Shown here in pieces: positions 13,276 through 21,922 of a stretch of 24,593 nucleotides of DNA; the stretch's first letter is position 1; each line of letters begins with the position of its first letter. This DNA is from Bacillus sp. UNC41MFS5 (lineage in GTDB: Bacteria; Bacillota; Bacilli; Bacillales_B; DSM-18226). The notes under the pieces are model-generated. The model was given only the letters and a program-made list of their open reading frames with translations, was not told where the DNA came from and made no database searches. A program made the position numbers and the translations under genes. Location: assembly GCF_000686805.1 (NCBI RefSeq), contig NZ_KK366022.1, positions 1 to 24,593 of the forward strand, in the 5' to 3' direction.

Positions 13276-14055
13276 ATGAATTATAAGGTTGTCATCTTAG
13301 ATATAGACGGAACCATCCTCCCGCATGGAAAAACACTGAGTCATGCCACAAAGGATGCCATCCAGAGGCTAAAAGAGAATCAGACCAAAGTGGTAATTGC
13401 TACCGGGAGAGCACCATATTTTACTGAGTCAATAATTCAAGAAACTGGGGTCGACTCGATGGTCTTTTTTAATGGCTCATTTGCCTTCCATGAAGGAAAA
13501 GAAATATATAAGAGTTCGATTGAAAAGCAAGTACTAGAAAGAGTCCATCAATTATCCAATAACTTTCAACATCCGCTGACATATTTAGGCGATTCAAGCT
13601 TTAAAGTTACTCATTTAGATCATCCCTTCGTCGTAGAAGCGTACCAGCATGATCCATGGAAACCGGAGCTTGCCCCGCCGCAATTTTGGAAAGACCAGGA
13701 TATTTATCAAATCTTCCTCCATTGCGATCTGGAAGAGGAGCTATCCTATCAGTCAAAGGTTCCAGAACTGGATTTCCGCAGATGGAGTTCAGGGGCACGA
13801 ACCTGTGATGTGAATTTGTCTAATTCTAACAAAGCAGTAGGTATTAGTAAATTATTAGAAAAACTTGGGGTTGCACCTGATGAAGCCGTGGCCTTTGGGG
13901 ATGGATTAAATGATATGGAAATGCTGTCATTGGTCGGAATGGGCGTCGCCATGGGAAATGCCCGTGATGAGTTGAAAGCAGTGGCCAATATGGTCACACT
14001 CTCAGCTGAGGAAGACGGTGTCCGTTACGGATTAGAGCGTCTTGGTTTAATTTAA
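13276..14055 (+). CDS. Cof-type HAD-superfamily phosphatase
   Basis: A 259-residue haloacid-dehalogenase-type hydrolase of the IIB (Cof) class, which dephosphorylates sugar phosphates, FMN or similar small molecules. Motif I is VVILDIDGTIL, with nucleophile Asp9 and Asp11. Motif II is ATGR (Thr43), Lys186 is motif III, and motif IV is AFGDGLNDMEM (208-213). The cap domain lies between residues about 80 and 180. I start at 13276 (MNYKVVILDID), with GGGAG upstream; the frame is open back to 13222 but the extra 18 residues do not belong to the fold. A GNAT gene follows after 49 nt on the same strand, probably in one transcript. Confidence 0.92.
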   Translation: MNYKVVILDIDGTILPHGKTLSHATKDAIQRLKENQTKVVIATGRAPYFTESIIQETGVDSMVFFNGSFAFHEGKEIYKSSIEKQVLERVHQLSNNFQHPLTYLGDSSFKVTHLDHPFVVEAYQHDPWKPELAPPQFWKDQDIYQIFLHCDLEEELSYQSKVPELDFRRWSSGARTCDVNLSNSNKAVGISKLLEKLGVAPDEAVAFGDGLNDMEMLSLVGMGVAMGNARDELKAVANMVTLSAEEDGVRYGLERLGLI

Positions 14056-14104
14056 ACCGAGAGCTCTTATCAGTTTTGAAATGGGAGATAAGGAGTGAGC
14101 AATC

Positions 14105-14632
14105 ATGAATTTATCATATGATGTAATCTCGGACGAACAAATAGAATATTGCCGGGATTTATGCAATGAACTAATGGCCTTTCAAAAGTCGAAAGCTTAC
14201 ATAACACCAGAACTGTTCGACAGCATGAATTTTGACACCCGAATGGTCCCTTCAATTAATAGCGCCATCCATAATTATATCGTGATCGTGAAGGATGGAG
14301 AACAAGTCGTTGGGTACGTCTATTCTAATATCTCTCCAAAAGAGACCTATTCTAATGATTTTGCTACTTTTTTTGACATGTCTACGGTTCGTAGACCAAA
14401 TGTTGGTTGTTTATCTCAATTTTATATTAAGGACGAGTATCGGAAGTATGGAGTTGGGTCTACACTTTTCAAGATGTCGATGGAGTGGTTAAAACAATTT
14501 GATGAGGTTGAGGATTATTTTATCTTTGTTTCTAACGGTAATAAAGATGCGCTGGAATTTTATAAACGTAAGGGATTTTCGGTCAGTCATGAGATCTTGG
14601 ATGGGTTTATAACTGTGTTACGAAGTAAATAG
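14105..14632 (+). CDS. GNAT family N-acetyltransferase
   Basis: A 175-residue GCN5-related acetyltransferase. Motif A is LSQFYIKDEYRKYGVGSTLF, with the R-K-Y-G-V-G acetyl-CoA loop, and motif B is NGNKDALEFYKRKGF. It is longer than the GNAT at 9912 and not closely similar to it. The ATG has AAGGAGTG 7 nt upstream. It follows the HAD phosphatase by 49 nt with no terminator between them, and both end at the terminator at 14641. Acceptor substrate unknown. Confidence 0.92.
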   Translation: MNLSYDVISDEQIEYCRDLCNELMAFQKSKAYITPELFDSMNFDTRMVPSINSAIHNYIVIVKDGEQVVGYVYSNISPKETYSNDFATFFDMSTVRRPNVGCLSQFYIKDEYRKYGVGSTLFKMSMEWLKQFDEVEDYFIFVSNGNKDALEFYKRKGFSVSHEILDGFITVLRSK

Positions 14633-14640
14633 CAACAATA

Positions 14641-14668
14641 AAAAGCTTGTAGGACTACAAGCTTTTTT
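14641..14668. terminator. Bidirectional terminator between convergent genes
   Basis: AAAAGCTTGTAG / CTACAAGCTTTT, a perfect 12-bp stem with a 2-nt loop as drawn and T6 on the right. It serves the GNAT gene and the convergent gene at 14678. Confidence 0.9.
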
Positions 14669-14677
14669 ATGTACTTA

Positions 14678-14983
14678 TTACAGCCATTCCTCAGCAATCG
14701 AGCTGTTATCAGCAATGGTGAAGGCGGCATTAGTGATGGCTTGGGCTAATGTGTCGCCCGTTTCACATATGTTATTAAAGCAAACTTCAGTGCCCCCATT
14801 GGTTGTATAGGTAAAACCGAAGTTTTTTAATTTTTCTACGATGAGCATCGCATGGTCAAGATTTTGCTCGGGTTGAAAATCAGCCACTGGAATGAATGTC
14901 CCCTTTTCAAAATCAAACCACCTGTCCCATCTATTTAACTTCCAACCTAGTATTCTACGAGCGATAATTTCAACTTGGTTCAT
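14678..14983 (-). CDS. BC1872-like small protein (phage ABA-sandwich type)
   Basis: A 101-residue protein. IARRILGWKLNRWDRWFDFE, then PVADFQPEQNLDHAMLIVEK and a C-terminal AQAITNAAFTIADN, follow the pattern of the BC1872-type proteins found in Bacillus phages and genomes: a GWK-W opening, then a short DAW-like helix, then an ALCxAAL-like tail. AGGGAG lies 10 nt before the ATG. No other phage gene is near, so it may be a stray or domesticated copy. The role is not known; the family call is moderately sure. Confidence 0.65.
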   Translation of the reverse strand: MNQVEIIARRILGWKLNRWDRWFDFEKGTFIPVADFQPEQNLDHAMLIVEKLKNFGFTYTTNGGTEVCFNNICETGDTLAQAITNAAFTIADNSSIAEEWL

Positions 14984-15087
14984 TTCTTTCTGGCTCCCTT
15001 TTCTCTGTTTTTTTTATTTTACCATTTCCATCGTGCCTGCCCCGCCGAAATCATTTTCAATTTAGTGACACTTCTAGGGTGAGGAGG

Positions 15088-15241
15088 TATTGATGACCAT
15101 CATTTGCTGGTAGGAGCCAGTTCGGTCGTCAATCGGGGCTATTGGCGACCGGTATTTGCCGAAACGAGGCCGGTCGGTCGTCAATCACGCCTATTGGCGA
15201 CCGGCATGAGCCAAAACGGGGCCGGTCGGTCGTCAATCAAC
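15088..15241. repeat. 52-bp tandem repeat with internal hairpin, about three units
   Basis: Units start at 15123 and 15175, with a partial one at 15227. The phase extends back to a degenerate unit from 15088. Each unit carries GGTCGTCAAT and ATTGGCGACC, which pair as 10 bp with one T/G around a 7-nt loop. The stretch is clearly more GC-rich than its surroundings and ends 3 nt from the stop of the adjacent reductase gene. Confidence 0.8.
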
Positions 15242-15243
15242 GA

Positions 15244-16230
<987 letters not shown>

Positions 16231-16463
16231 GCTACCTCATTCCTCTCATTTTTAGGCTATTGGTGACAACAACGTATATATACTGTACATGTTTCCTTTC
16301 TTTTAACCGAGATCCCTTTATTTATGTAAGGCTTAGACAGTATTAACATATTATACCAACTCGAAGAATTTTCCATCAATTAAACACTATTTGGGGCTGC
16401 TTTACTTTCTCTAATTCATTATATGTCTAGTCTTGGTAAAATAGGACGGCCACCCCACCCCAC

Positions 16464-16495
16464 AAAAAAAGGACTACCTCCCTTGAGCTAGTCCT
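16464..16495 (-). terminator. Terminator of the amidotransferase/desulfurase operon
   Basis: AGGACTA (16470-16476) pairs with TAGTCCT (16489-16495). On the minus strand it is followed by TTTTTT, just after the stop at 16507. Confidence 0.9.
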
Positions 16496-16506
16496 CTTCC
16501 ATTATT

Positions 16507-17622
16507 TCACAGAATCCTTTTAATCGATTCCACAATTTGGTCAATCTCTTCTTTTGTCGTATATCTTCCTAAACTAAAGCGGATGGCACCCATTCCAACT
16601 TCTTCAGAAACCCCCATTTCCTTTAAGACTGGGGATAATTCTATACTGCCCGTGTGACAGGCCGACCCTGTGGACGCAGCTAACTTAGGGATCGCATCCA
16701 ATATCTCTTGACCCACTCTTCTTACAAAACTGACATTCAAAGTATTCGGCAGACGGTCCTCCGGATGGCCATTCAATACTATGGAATCGCCGAACGTATC
16801 CTTTAATTGCAACCAAAAATAATCGGTTAACTCTTTTATTCCACAATCTTCTACGTGTTGTTTAGCCATTTCACAGGCTTTTCCTAATCCCACTGCCAAT
16901 AAAGTATTTTCCGTACCTGCCCGAAGGCCAAACTCATGCCCCGCTCCATGGATAAGTGGTTCCAGCAGGATTCCCTCTCGAATATACAAAGCACCAATCC
17001 CTTTTGGTGCATAAAGTTTATGGCCGGCAATCGTTAGCATATCCACTTTCAAATCATTCACATTCACCGGAACTTTTCCAACCGACTGGGAAGCATCCGT
17101 ATGAAAAGCAATCCCAAGTTCTTGAGCTATTTCCCCGATCTCCCTTATTGGCTGCAATGTACCTGTTTCATTATTTGAGTGCATAATCGAAATTAAAATG
17201 GTTTCATTGGTGATTGCTTTTTTTAGTGCTTCTAGTGTAACCTTCCCATCCCGATCAACGTCTACATATGTGACCTTTGCCCCAATTTGTTCTAAAAATT
17301 TGCAAGGGTTCATAATCGCAGGATGTTCAATTTTGGAAGTAATGATATGATTGCCTTTATGCCGATTTTTAAAATAATATCCTTTTAATGCAAGGTTATT
17401 GGCCTCACTTCCGCCACTTGTAAATATAACCTCGCTTGGGGAACAGCCGATTAATTCGGCAACCTGTGCACGGGCTTGATGTAATAATTCTTTTACTGGA
17501 AACCCTGCCCAGTGTAAGGCCGACGGGTTTCCATAAAATTGATCTAACAATGGCTTCATTGCCTCGGCTACTTCAGGAGCAATCGGTGTACTTGCATTGT
17601 AATCAAGATAAATTTTATCCAT
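16507..17622 (-). CDS. Cysteine desulfurase (NifS/IscS type)
   Basis: A 371-residue PLP enzyme that takes sulfur from cysteine to form a persulfide for Fe-S clusters or thio-modification. MDKIYLDYNASTP starts as usual. Also present are TSGGSEANNLALKG, His100 (IEHPAI), NNETGTLQPI, the PLP lysine Lys202 in IAGHKLYAPKGIGALY, and the active Cys322 in STGSACHTGS, on a short loop as in NifS/YrvO-type (class I) enzymes. The ATG overlaps nothing; the upstream amidotransferase gene ends 22 nt away, so both are one operon ending at the terminator at 16464. No scaffold or thiI gene is next to it, so its acceptor is not shown here. Confidence 0.95.
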   Translation of the reverse strand: MDKIYLDYNASTPIAPEVAEAMKPLLDQFYGNPSALHWAGFPVKELLHQARAQVAELIGCSPSEVIFTSGGSEANNLALKGYYFKNRHKGNHIITSKIEHPAIMNPCKFLEQIGAKVTYVDVDRDGKVTLEALKKAITNETILISIMHSNNETGTLQPIREIGEIAQELGIAFHTDASQSVGKVPVNVNDLKVDMLTIAGHKLYAPKGIGALYIREGILLEPLIHGAGHEFGLRAGTENTLLAVGLGKACEMAKQHVEDCGIKELTDYFWLQLKDTFGDSIVLNGHPEDRLPNTLNVSFVRRVGQEILDAIPKLAASTGSACHTGSIELSPVLKEMGVSEEVGMGAIRFSLGRYTTKEEIDQIVESIKRIL

Positions 17623-17644
17623 CTAGTCATTCATTCCTTTCCCC

Positions 17645-18379
17645 TTAGACAGAAGCTGCGACCTTAACCATGCTGTTAATAAATTCTTTGAATAAATTGT
17701 TCATTTCATGGTTCGTACTTGCCATTGATTCAGGATGCCACTGAACACCCACCGTAAATGTGGTTGGATGGATATACTCCACTGCTTCAACAATCCCGTC
17801 GGATGATTGGGCAACAACTCGAAGGTCATTGGCCACCTTATCAATGGCTTGATGATGGAGACTATTCACACGTACTCGTTCAGAACCGACCATTTCGAAT
17901 AATTTACTATCGGTGGCGATGGTCACCCAGTGAGTATCTCGGCTTCTATCAATTTTCTGGTTGTGTTGAATTGGTTCCTTGACTTGACTCGGGATGTCCT
18001 GGATTAACGTACCGCCAAGAGCAACATTCAAAATCTGAACGCCTCTGCAAATGGCAAGGATCGGAATATTGTTTTCAAGCGCGTATTTCACCATCGCCAT
18101 CTCTGCCAAGTCCCGCTCCGGTGTAGTTGGGCCTAAGTGCTGATGAGGATCTTGACCAAAAAGCATTGGGTCGATGTCCTCTCCACCGCTGAGGATAATT
18201 CCGTCGCACAAGGCCAGCGTCTCTATTGAGATTTCAGGATTAATATAAGGAAGAATGATAGGTATTCCTCCATTGGCAGCAACACTTTTATGATAATCAT
18301 GGTGCACATAGACACCTTCCATATATTCGTTATGTTTTACATAGGCACCTGTAATGCCGATAACTGGTTTTTTGCTCAT
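17645..18379 (-). CDS. Gamma-glutamyl hydrolase-type class I amidotransferase (peptidase C26)
   Basis: A 244-residue member of the PuuD/gamma-glutamyl-GABA hydrolase family, which splits gamma-glutamyl amides. KPVIGITGAY opens the chain. GIILSGGEDIDPMLFGQ and ERDLAEM are family blocks. The catalytic triad is Cys111 in PILAICRGVQILNVALGG, His215 and Glu217 in VGVQWHPES. A stand-alone enzyme without a synthetase domain, it is the first gene of an operon with the cysteine desulfurase 22 nt downstream. In other bacteria the family works in putrescine or gamma-glutamyl peptide breakdown. Why it is paired with a desulfurase is unclear; release of cysteine from gamma-glutamyl compounds is one guess. 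Confidence 0.93.
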   Translation of the reverse strand: MSKKPVIGITGAYVKHNEYMEGVYVHHDYHKSVAANGGIPIILPYINPEISIETLALCDGIILSGGEDIDPMLFGQDPHQHLGPTTPERDLAEMAMVKYALENNIPILAICRGVQILNVALGGTLIQDIPSQVKEPIQHNQKIDRSRDTHWVTIATDSKLFEMVGSERVRVNSLHHQAIDKVANDLRVVAQSSDGIVEAVEYIHPTTFTVGVQWHPESMASTNHEMNNLFKEFINSMVKVAASV

Positions 18380-18465
18380 ATTTTTTCCCCCTTAACAAGC
18401 TAACAACAATATCTTACCATAATCATTCTATAAGATTGTATTTTTGAATGAGCTACTATTTGGAC

Positions 18466-18504
18466 TTCAAAAATAATTTACATAATCTTTACATAATCTT
18501 CATA
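18466..18504 (+). promoter_or_regulatory. Pho-box-like array of four hexamers
   Basis: TTCAAA, TTTACA, TTTACA and TTCATA start at 18466, 18477, 18488 and 18499, exactly 11 bp apart. This is the spacing of PhoP-binding TT(A/C/T)A(C/T)A repeats in Bacillus. TATAAA-like -10 candidates follow at 18524 and 18534, ahead of the gene at 18563. It could also act on the divergent operon starting at 18379. Confidence 0.45.
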
Positions 18505-18562
18505 GATTACTATGTACGGCTTATATAAAATAATATAAATATTGTCAAGGGATGGCGATAAA

Positions 18563-18700
18563 ATGGAGTATGTTCTTTACAATGGTAAGAAATATTTAGT
18601 CCTTTATAAATACACTTCGGGATTCTGCGAAATTAAGGAAGTCGATAGTCTACATAATATTCAATTGGTTCATTCATCAGAATTAACAGATATTAACTAA
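18563..18700 (+). CDS. Small protein, 45 residues, behind the Pho-like box
   Basis: Read directly from the sequence: MEYVLYNGKKYLVLYKYTSG, then FCEIKEVDSLHNIQLVHSSE and LTDIN. It looks like a small beta-sheet protein with no signal peptide or membrane helix. AAGGGA lies about 10 nt before the ATG, and a very strong terminator begins directly at its stop codon; together with the promoter-like region upstream these make it a convincing small gene. I cannot name its family. If the hexamer array is a PhoP site, it is a phosphate-starvation gene. Confidence 0.7.
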   Translation: MEYVLYNGKKYLVLYKYTSGFCEIKEVDSLHNIQLVHSSELTDIN

Positions 18701-18742
18701 AAAAAGCTGAAAAAGGGAATGAACCCTTTTTCAGCTTTTTTA
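18701..18742. terminator. Very strong bidirectional terminator
   Basis: AAAAAGCTGAAAAAGGG (18701-18717) pairs perfectly with CCCTTTTTCAGCTTTTT (18724-18740), a 17-bp stem with a 6-nt loop. It lies between the small gene and the convergent MBL gene. Confidence 0.93.
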
Positions 18743-18743
18743 G

Positions 18744-19541
18744 TTAACTTTTGGCGACAATAGAAGAGATGATATGCCGCGAATTCCATTCTCCTTCAGA
18801 AAATGCAATGATAGGGTACTTTTTTGGAAAAAGCATTTGCGTAATTTCATCAATGGAGCGGCCTTCTTTGTACAGATTTTCTACTTCGCCAGATAAATTC
18901 TCAAGGTAATCTAACTTTTGCATCATCCTGCTTTTTCCATCCTCTATATAACCACTATGACAACAAAACAGGGATTGAAAATTAAAACTGAGCAGTGTGC
19001 GAATGGAATTGATAATCACAGGAATGGATTCGCTATCCATAATGACCTTCGTTTTTGTTGTAACGAACAAATCTCCTGAAAATAACCGGCCGGATTCTTC
19101 ATGCAAAAATGAGACATGATCCTCTGCATGACCTGGTGTATAGATGACTTTCCATTCTTGATTGCGTGATTGAATTTTCTCCCCAAGTGGCAAGGCATCA
19201 AAGGCCGGACGCACCCCCCAGGTAAGTTGTCGATACTTTGGATAGGGACAATGCTGATTACAAATTGAAATACCGTTTGGATGGACATAGATTGGAACAT
19301 TTTTATGTTTTTGAATCCATGCCGCTAGACCGGAATGGTCTTCATGGCTATGCGTTAATGACACCAAATCAAAATCATGCTGCTCATAAATTGGGATTAG
19401 TTCTGTTTCAAGGCACTGTGTCCCTGTATCAATTAGCATTCCATCAACCAAAAAAGAATAAACCGTTCCTAATTTGATACCCGAGCTTTGAACATTCCCC
19501 TCTATGCATAGAACGTCCTCATTCGTAAACACGTTTACCAT
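18744..19541 (-). CDS. MBL-fold metallohydrolase
   Basis: A 265-residue metallo-beta-lactamase-fold hydrolase, probably cytoplasmic, with two metal ions. The motifs are THSHEDHSG (His64, His66, Asp68, His69), TPGH (His138), SGDLF (Asp157) and CCHSG (His195). The C-terminal 50 residues form a helical tail with FPKKYPIIAFSEGEWNSRH. The family includes lactonases, glyoxalase II and thiol-related hydrolases; the substrate cannot be fixed. I start at ATG 19541, with AGGGAGA 9 nt upstream. A TTG at 19550 directly abuts that site and is unlikely. Confidence 0.92.
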   Translation of the reverse strand: MVNVFTNEDVLCIEGNVQSSGIKLGTVYSFLVDGMLIDTGTQCLETELIPIYEQHDFDLVSLTHSHEDHSGLAAWIQKHKNVPIYVHPNGISICNQHCPYPKYRQLTWGVRPAFDALPLGEKIQSRNQEWKVIYTPGHAEDHVSFLHEESGRLFSGDLFVTTKTKVIMDSESIPVIINSIRTLLSFNFQSLFCCHSGYIEDGKSRMMQKLDYLENLSGEVENLYKEGRSIDEITQMLFPKKYPIIAFSEGEWNSRHIISSIVAKS

Positions 19542-19700
19542 AATCGACAATCTCCCTTTTTTGAATTTTCCAAATTGTTATTATAACTGTATCTAAAAAT
19601 GAATGAATAATCAATCATATTTTCTTGAAGAAATTTACACCTACGAATGAATATTTCGCCCCATTTTCTCAAATTATATGATAAAAAAGGTGGGGTTCTC

Positions 19701-19937
19701 ATGAATAATTGGCATCTGATTTTGGCCGGAATTGTCTTGTTAGTCTTAATCGTCGGTTTAGTTGTTACGTTGGGTACCGGAAGAATGGTAAGCACTAAAT
19801 CGGGGGAATTTGATACTCCAATTAATGAAGGCACACAAAGACATCCTTATTTATTGAATCCAGTTTTTCTTGTCTGGATTATCGCAATGACAGCTATCAT
19901 CATTTATATCATCTATCTTGGCTTTAATTACTATTGA
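19701..19937 (+). CDS. Small two-helix membrane protein, unknown
   Basis: A 78-residue protein with helices at residues 5-25 (LILAGIVLLVLIVGLVVTLG) and about 53-74 (FLVWIIAMTAIIIYIIYLGF). A polar loop between them contains GTGRMVSTKSGEFDTPINEG. The ATG at 19701 has AAGGTGGGG just upstream; 18 more codons are open before it but precede the ribosome binding site. It is divergent from the MBL gene and convergent with the DUF1292 gene, whose terminator it shares. No family recognised. Confidence 0.78.
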   Translation: MNNWHLILAGIVLLVLIVGLVVTLGTGRMVSTKSGEFDTPINEGTQRHPYLLNPVFLVWIIAMTAIIIYIIYLGFNYY

Positions 19938-19945
19938 AAAAAAAT

Positions 19946-19986
19946 AAAGCGAAAGTCCCTCGGTTCTCTGAAGGTCCTTTCGCTGC
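19946..19986. terminator. Terminator between convergent genes
   Basis: AGCGAAAG (19948-19955) pairs with CTTTCGCT (19977-19984) around a 21-nt loop with some inner pairing, with A-rich sequence on the left side. Confidence 0.75.
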
Positions 19987-19992
19987 TTTTGT

Positions 19993-20247
19993 CTATTCTG
20001 CAGGAGCATTCTCTACTGCGATTTGGTATGCATCTAATATAGCTTCGCTTTCGGCAGGATCATTGATACCAACTAAGTCTTGATTCCCTTCCTCCCCTTC
20101 TATCTTCATAACGATGGTTTCATCCTCAGCCTTTAATAACGCATAGGATTCATTTTCCATATCAAACAATGCTTCAACAGCAAAATCTTTAAGATTTCCT
20201 TGGTCATCTTCAATTGTTATATAATCACGTGGTTCATCACTTTTCAT
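19993..20247 (-). CDS. DUF1292 family protein
   Basis: An 84-residue acidic protein. YITIEDDQGNLKDFAVEALF, then ENESYALLKAEDE and a final DLVGINDPAESEAILDAYQI, show the DUF1292 (YrzB-like) fold pattern found across Firmicutes. Function is not known in the family. GAGG lies 7 nt before the ATG. It is a single gene here, away from the yrrK-yrzB context in which its best-known relative is found, so it is likely a second family member of the genome. Confidence 0.85.
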   Translation of the reverse strand: MKSDEPRDYITIEDDQGNLKDFAVEALFDMENESYALLKAEDETIVMKIEGEEGNQDLVGINDPAESEAILDAYQIAVENAPAE

Positions 20248-20471
20248 TTCCTCACCTCATCGATTATTATTCCCTTAACGCAGAAAGCACTAGATGGAAA
20301 TATATGTTTTTACTATCGGTGCTAAATTGGGCATAGTAAAAATACATCACAGTCAACCTCATGTGAACAAGTTTTGAATTTTTCGACATTTTTCAATATA
20401 AACTGCCTTTCTTTCTTGATAAAATAACATCAAAAGAAGAAGGGGGACACTCTTCAGAAAGAGGTTTAAGT

Positions 20472-21773
20472 GTGTCAAAAATTCCAAAAAGTTCAAAACC
20501 GGCTTGGCTGAAAAGCTACATCGATTCACCAGAAAAGCAGCAAAATTTATATCGCCGAACATTGCTAATCGTGGTTATGTCACAGATCTTCGGTGGTGCC
20601 GGACTGGCAGCAGGTATTACTGTAGGTGCACTCCTTGCCCAAGAAATGTTAGGGACGGACAGTTATGCAGGGATTCCGGCAGCATTGTTAACGTTCGGCT
20701 CGGCTGGGGCAGCCCTGCTGATCGGTCGCGTTTCGCAACGGTTTGGCCGTCGAATTGGTCTTGCAGGAGGTTTTTTGACTGGCGGGATTGGTGCCATTGG
20801 AGTCATTGTTTCGGCCATTACTAGTAATATCTATCTTCTCTTTGCATCACTCCTCGTCTACGGTGCGGGATCTGCTTCAAACTTACAAGCACGCTATGCA
20901 GGAGTGGACTTAGCCAAACCTACTCAGCGAGCGACAGCCGTTAGCATTGCCATGGTATCAACGACCTTCGGGGCTGTGGCAGGGCCAAACTTGGTGGGAG
21001 TTATGGGCCGATTTGCTATCTCTATCGGTGTCCCAGCTCTTGCTGGTCCTTTTATTCTAGGGGCGGCAGCCTTTCTACTTGCAGGGTTAGTCCTTTTAGC
21101 TTTTCTGCGCCCAGATCCTTTAATTGTTGCCAACGCCATTGCAGATCGGCAAGTCATCGACAAGAGTGAGCCTATTGAGAAACAATCTAGTAATTTGGCA
21201 ATAAATAACCGAGGAATTATTGTCGGAGCTGCCATTATGGTGTTAACTCAAATTGTCATGACCTCGATTATGACGATGACACCTGTTTACATGAAACATC
21301 ATGGACATGGTCTAAGTGAGGTTGGCATGGTCATTGGCTTCCATATTGGCGCGATGTATCTTCCTTCTCTCGTGACTGGGATACTTGTGGATAAAATCGG
21401 ACGGACCACAATGGCCATCGCTTCTGGTGCTACTCTTCTTGCGGCGGGCATACTAGCTGCCAGCGCACCTTCAGATTCCATGCTTCTCCTAATCGTAGCG
21501 CTTTCTTTACTAGGACTTGGCTGGAATTTTGGTTTAATAAGCGGCACCGCACTGATTGTCGACTCCACTCATCCCTCAACTCGTGCCAAAACTCAAGGAA
21601 CGGTAGATGTCTTAATTGCTTTAGCTGGGGCCTCTGGGGGAGCCCTATCCGGAATGGTGGTCTCACAAACCAGTTACGCGGGTCTTTCATTCGCGGGAGG
21701 AATTATTTCCCTCCTCCTTATTCCAGTGGTTATCTGGTCACGTAGCAATCAAAGAATAACTGAAAAAAACTAA
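20472..21773 (+). CDS. MFS transporter, 12 helices
   Basis: A 433-residue major facilitator superfamily permease with twelve hydrophobic segments. GRVSQRFGRRIGLAGG between helices 2 and 3 is motif A of the family. RYAGVDLAKPTQRATAVSIA, with STTFGAVAGPNLVG after it, lies around helices 4-5. A cytoplasmic loop of about 40 residues splits the two halves, and DKIGRTTMAIASGATLL repeats the motif A pattern in the second half. The start is GTG at 20472, with AGAGG 6-7 nt upstream. It is probably a drug or metabolite exporter; substrate unknown. It stands alone with its own terminator. Confidence 0.92.
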   Translation: MSKIPKSSKPAWLKSYIDSPEKQQNLYRRTLLIVVMSQIFGGAGLAAGITVGALLAQEMLGTDSYAGIPAALLTFGSAGAALLIGRVSQRFGRRIGLAGGFLTGGIGAIGVIVSAITSNIYLLFASLLVYGAGSASNLQARYAGVDLAKPTQRATAVSIAMVSTTFGAVAGPNLVGVMGRFAISIGVPALAGPFILGAAAFLLAGLVLLAFLRPDPLIVANAIADRQVIDKSEPIEKQSSNLAINNRGIIVGAAIMVLTQIVMTSIMTMTPVYMKHHGHGLSEVGMVIGFHIGAMYLPSLVTGILVDKIGRTTMAIASGATLLAAGILAASAPSDSMLLLIVALSLLGLGWNFGLISGTALIVDSTHPSTRAKTQGTVDVLIALAGASGGALSGMVVSQTSYAGLSFAGGIISLLLIPVVIWSRSNQRITEKN

Positions 21774-21777
21774 ATAG

Positions 21778-21816
21778 AAAAAATAGGATTTCTGGAAATG
21801 ACATCCTATTTTTTAT
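21778..21816 (+). terminator. Terminator of the MFS gene
   Basis: AAAAAATAGGAT and ATCCTATTTTTT form a 12-bp stem with a 13-nt loop, directly after the stop codon. Confidence 0.9.
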
Positions 21817-21922
21817 TATTTTTAAAAAAATATTTAAAAATTCACTATTTCACAATTAAATTTATTTTCGGAATTTTATATGTGTGGTATAGTCATAGAA
21901 AAGAAAAAATGGAGTGATAAAA

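Noticed and set aside
15088..15241. 52-bp units as a CRISPR array
   Set aside because: The units are contiguous tandem repeats with no unique spacers.
19535..19834. Minus-strand 99-residue frame across the MBL start and the small membrane gene
   Set aside because: It overlaps two better-supported genes and has no ribosome binding site.
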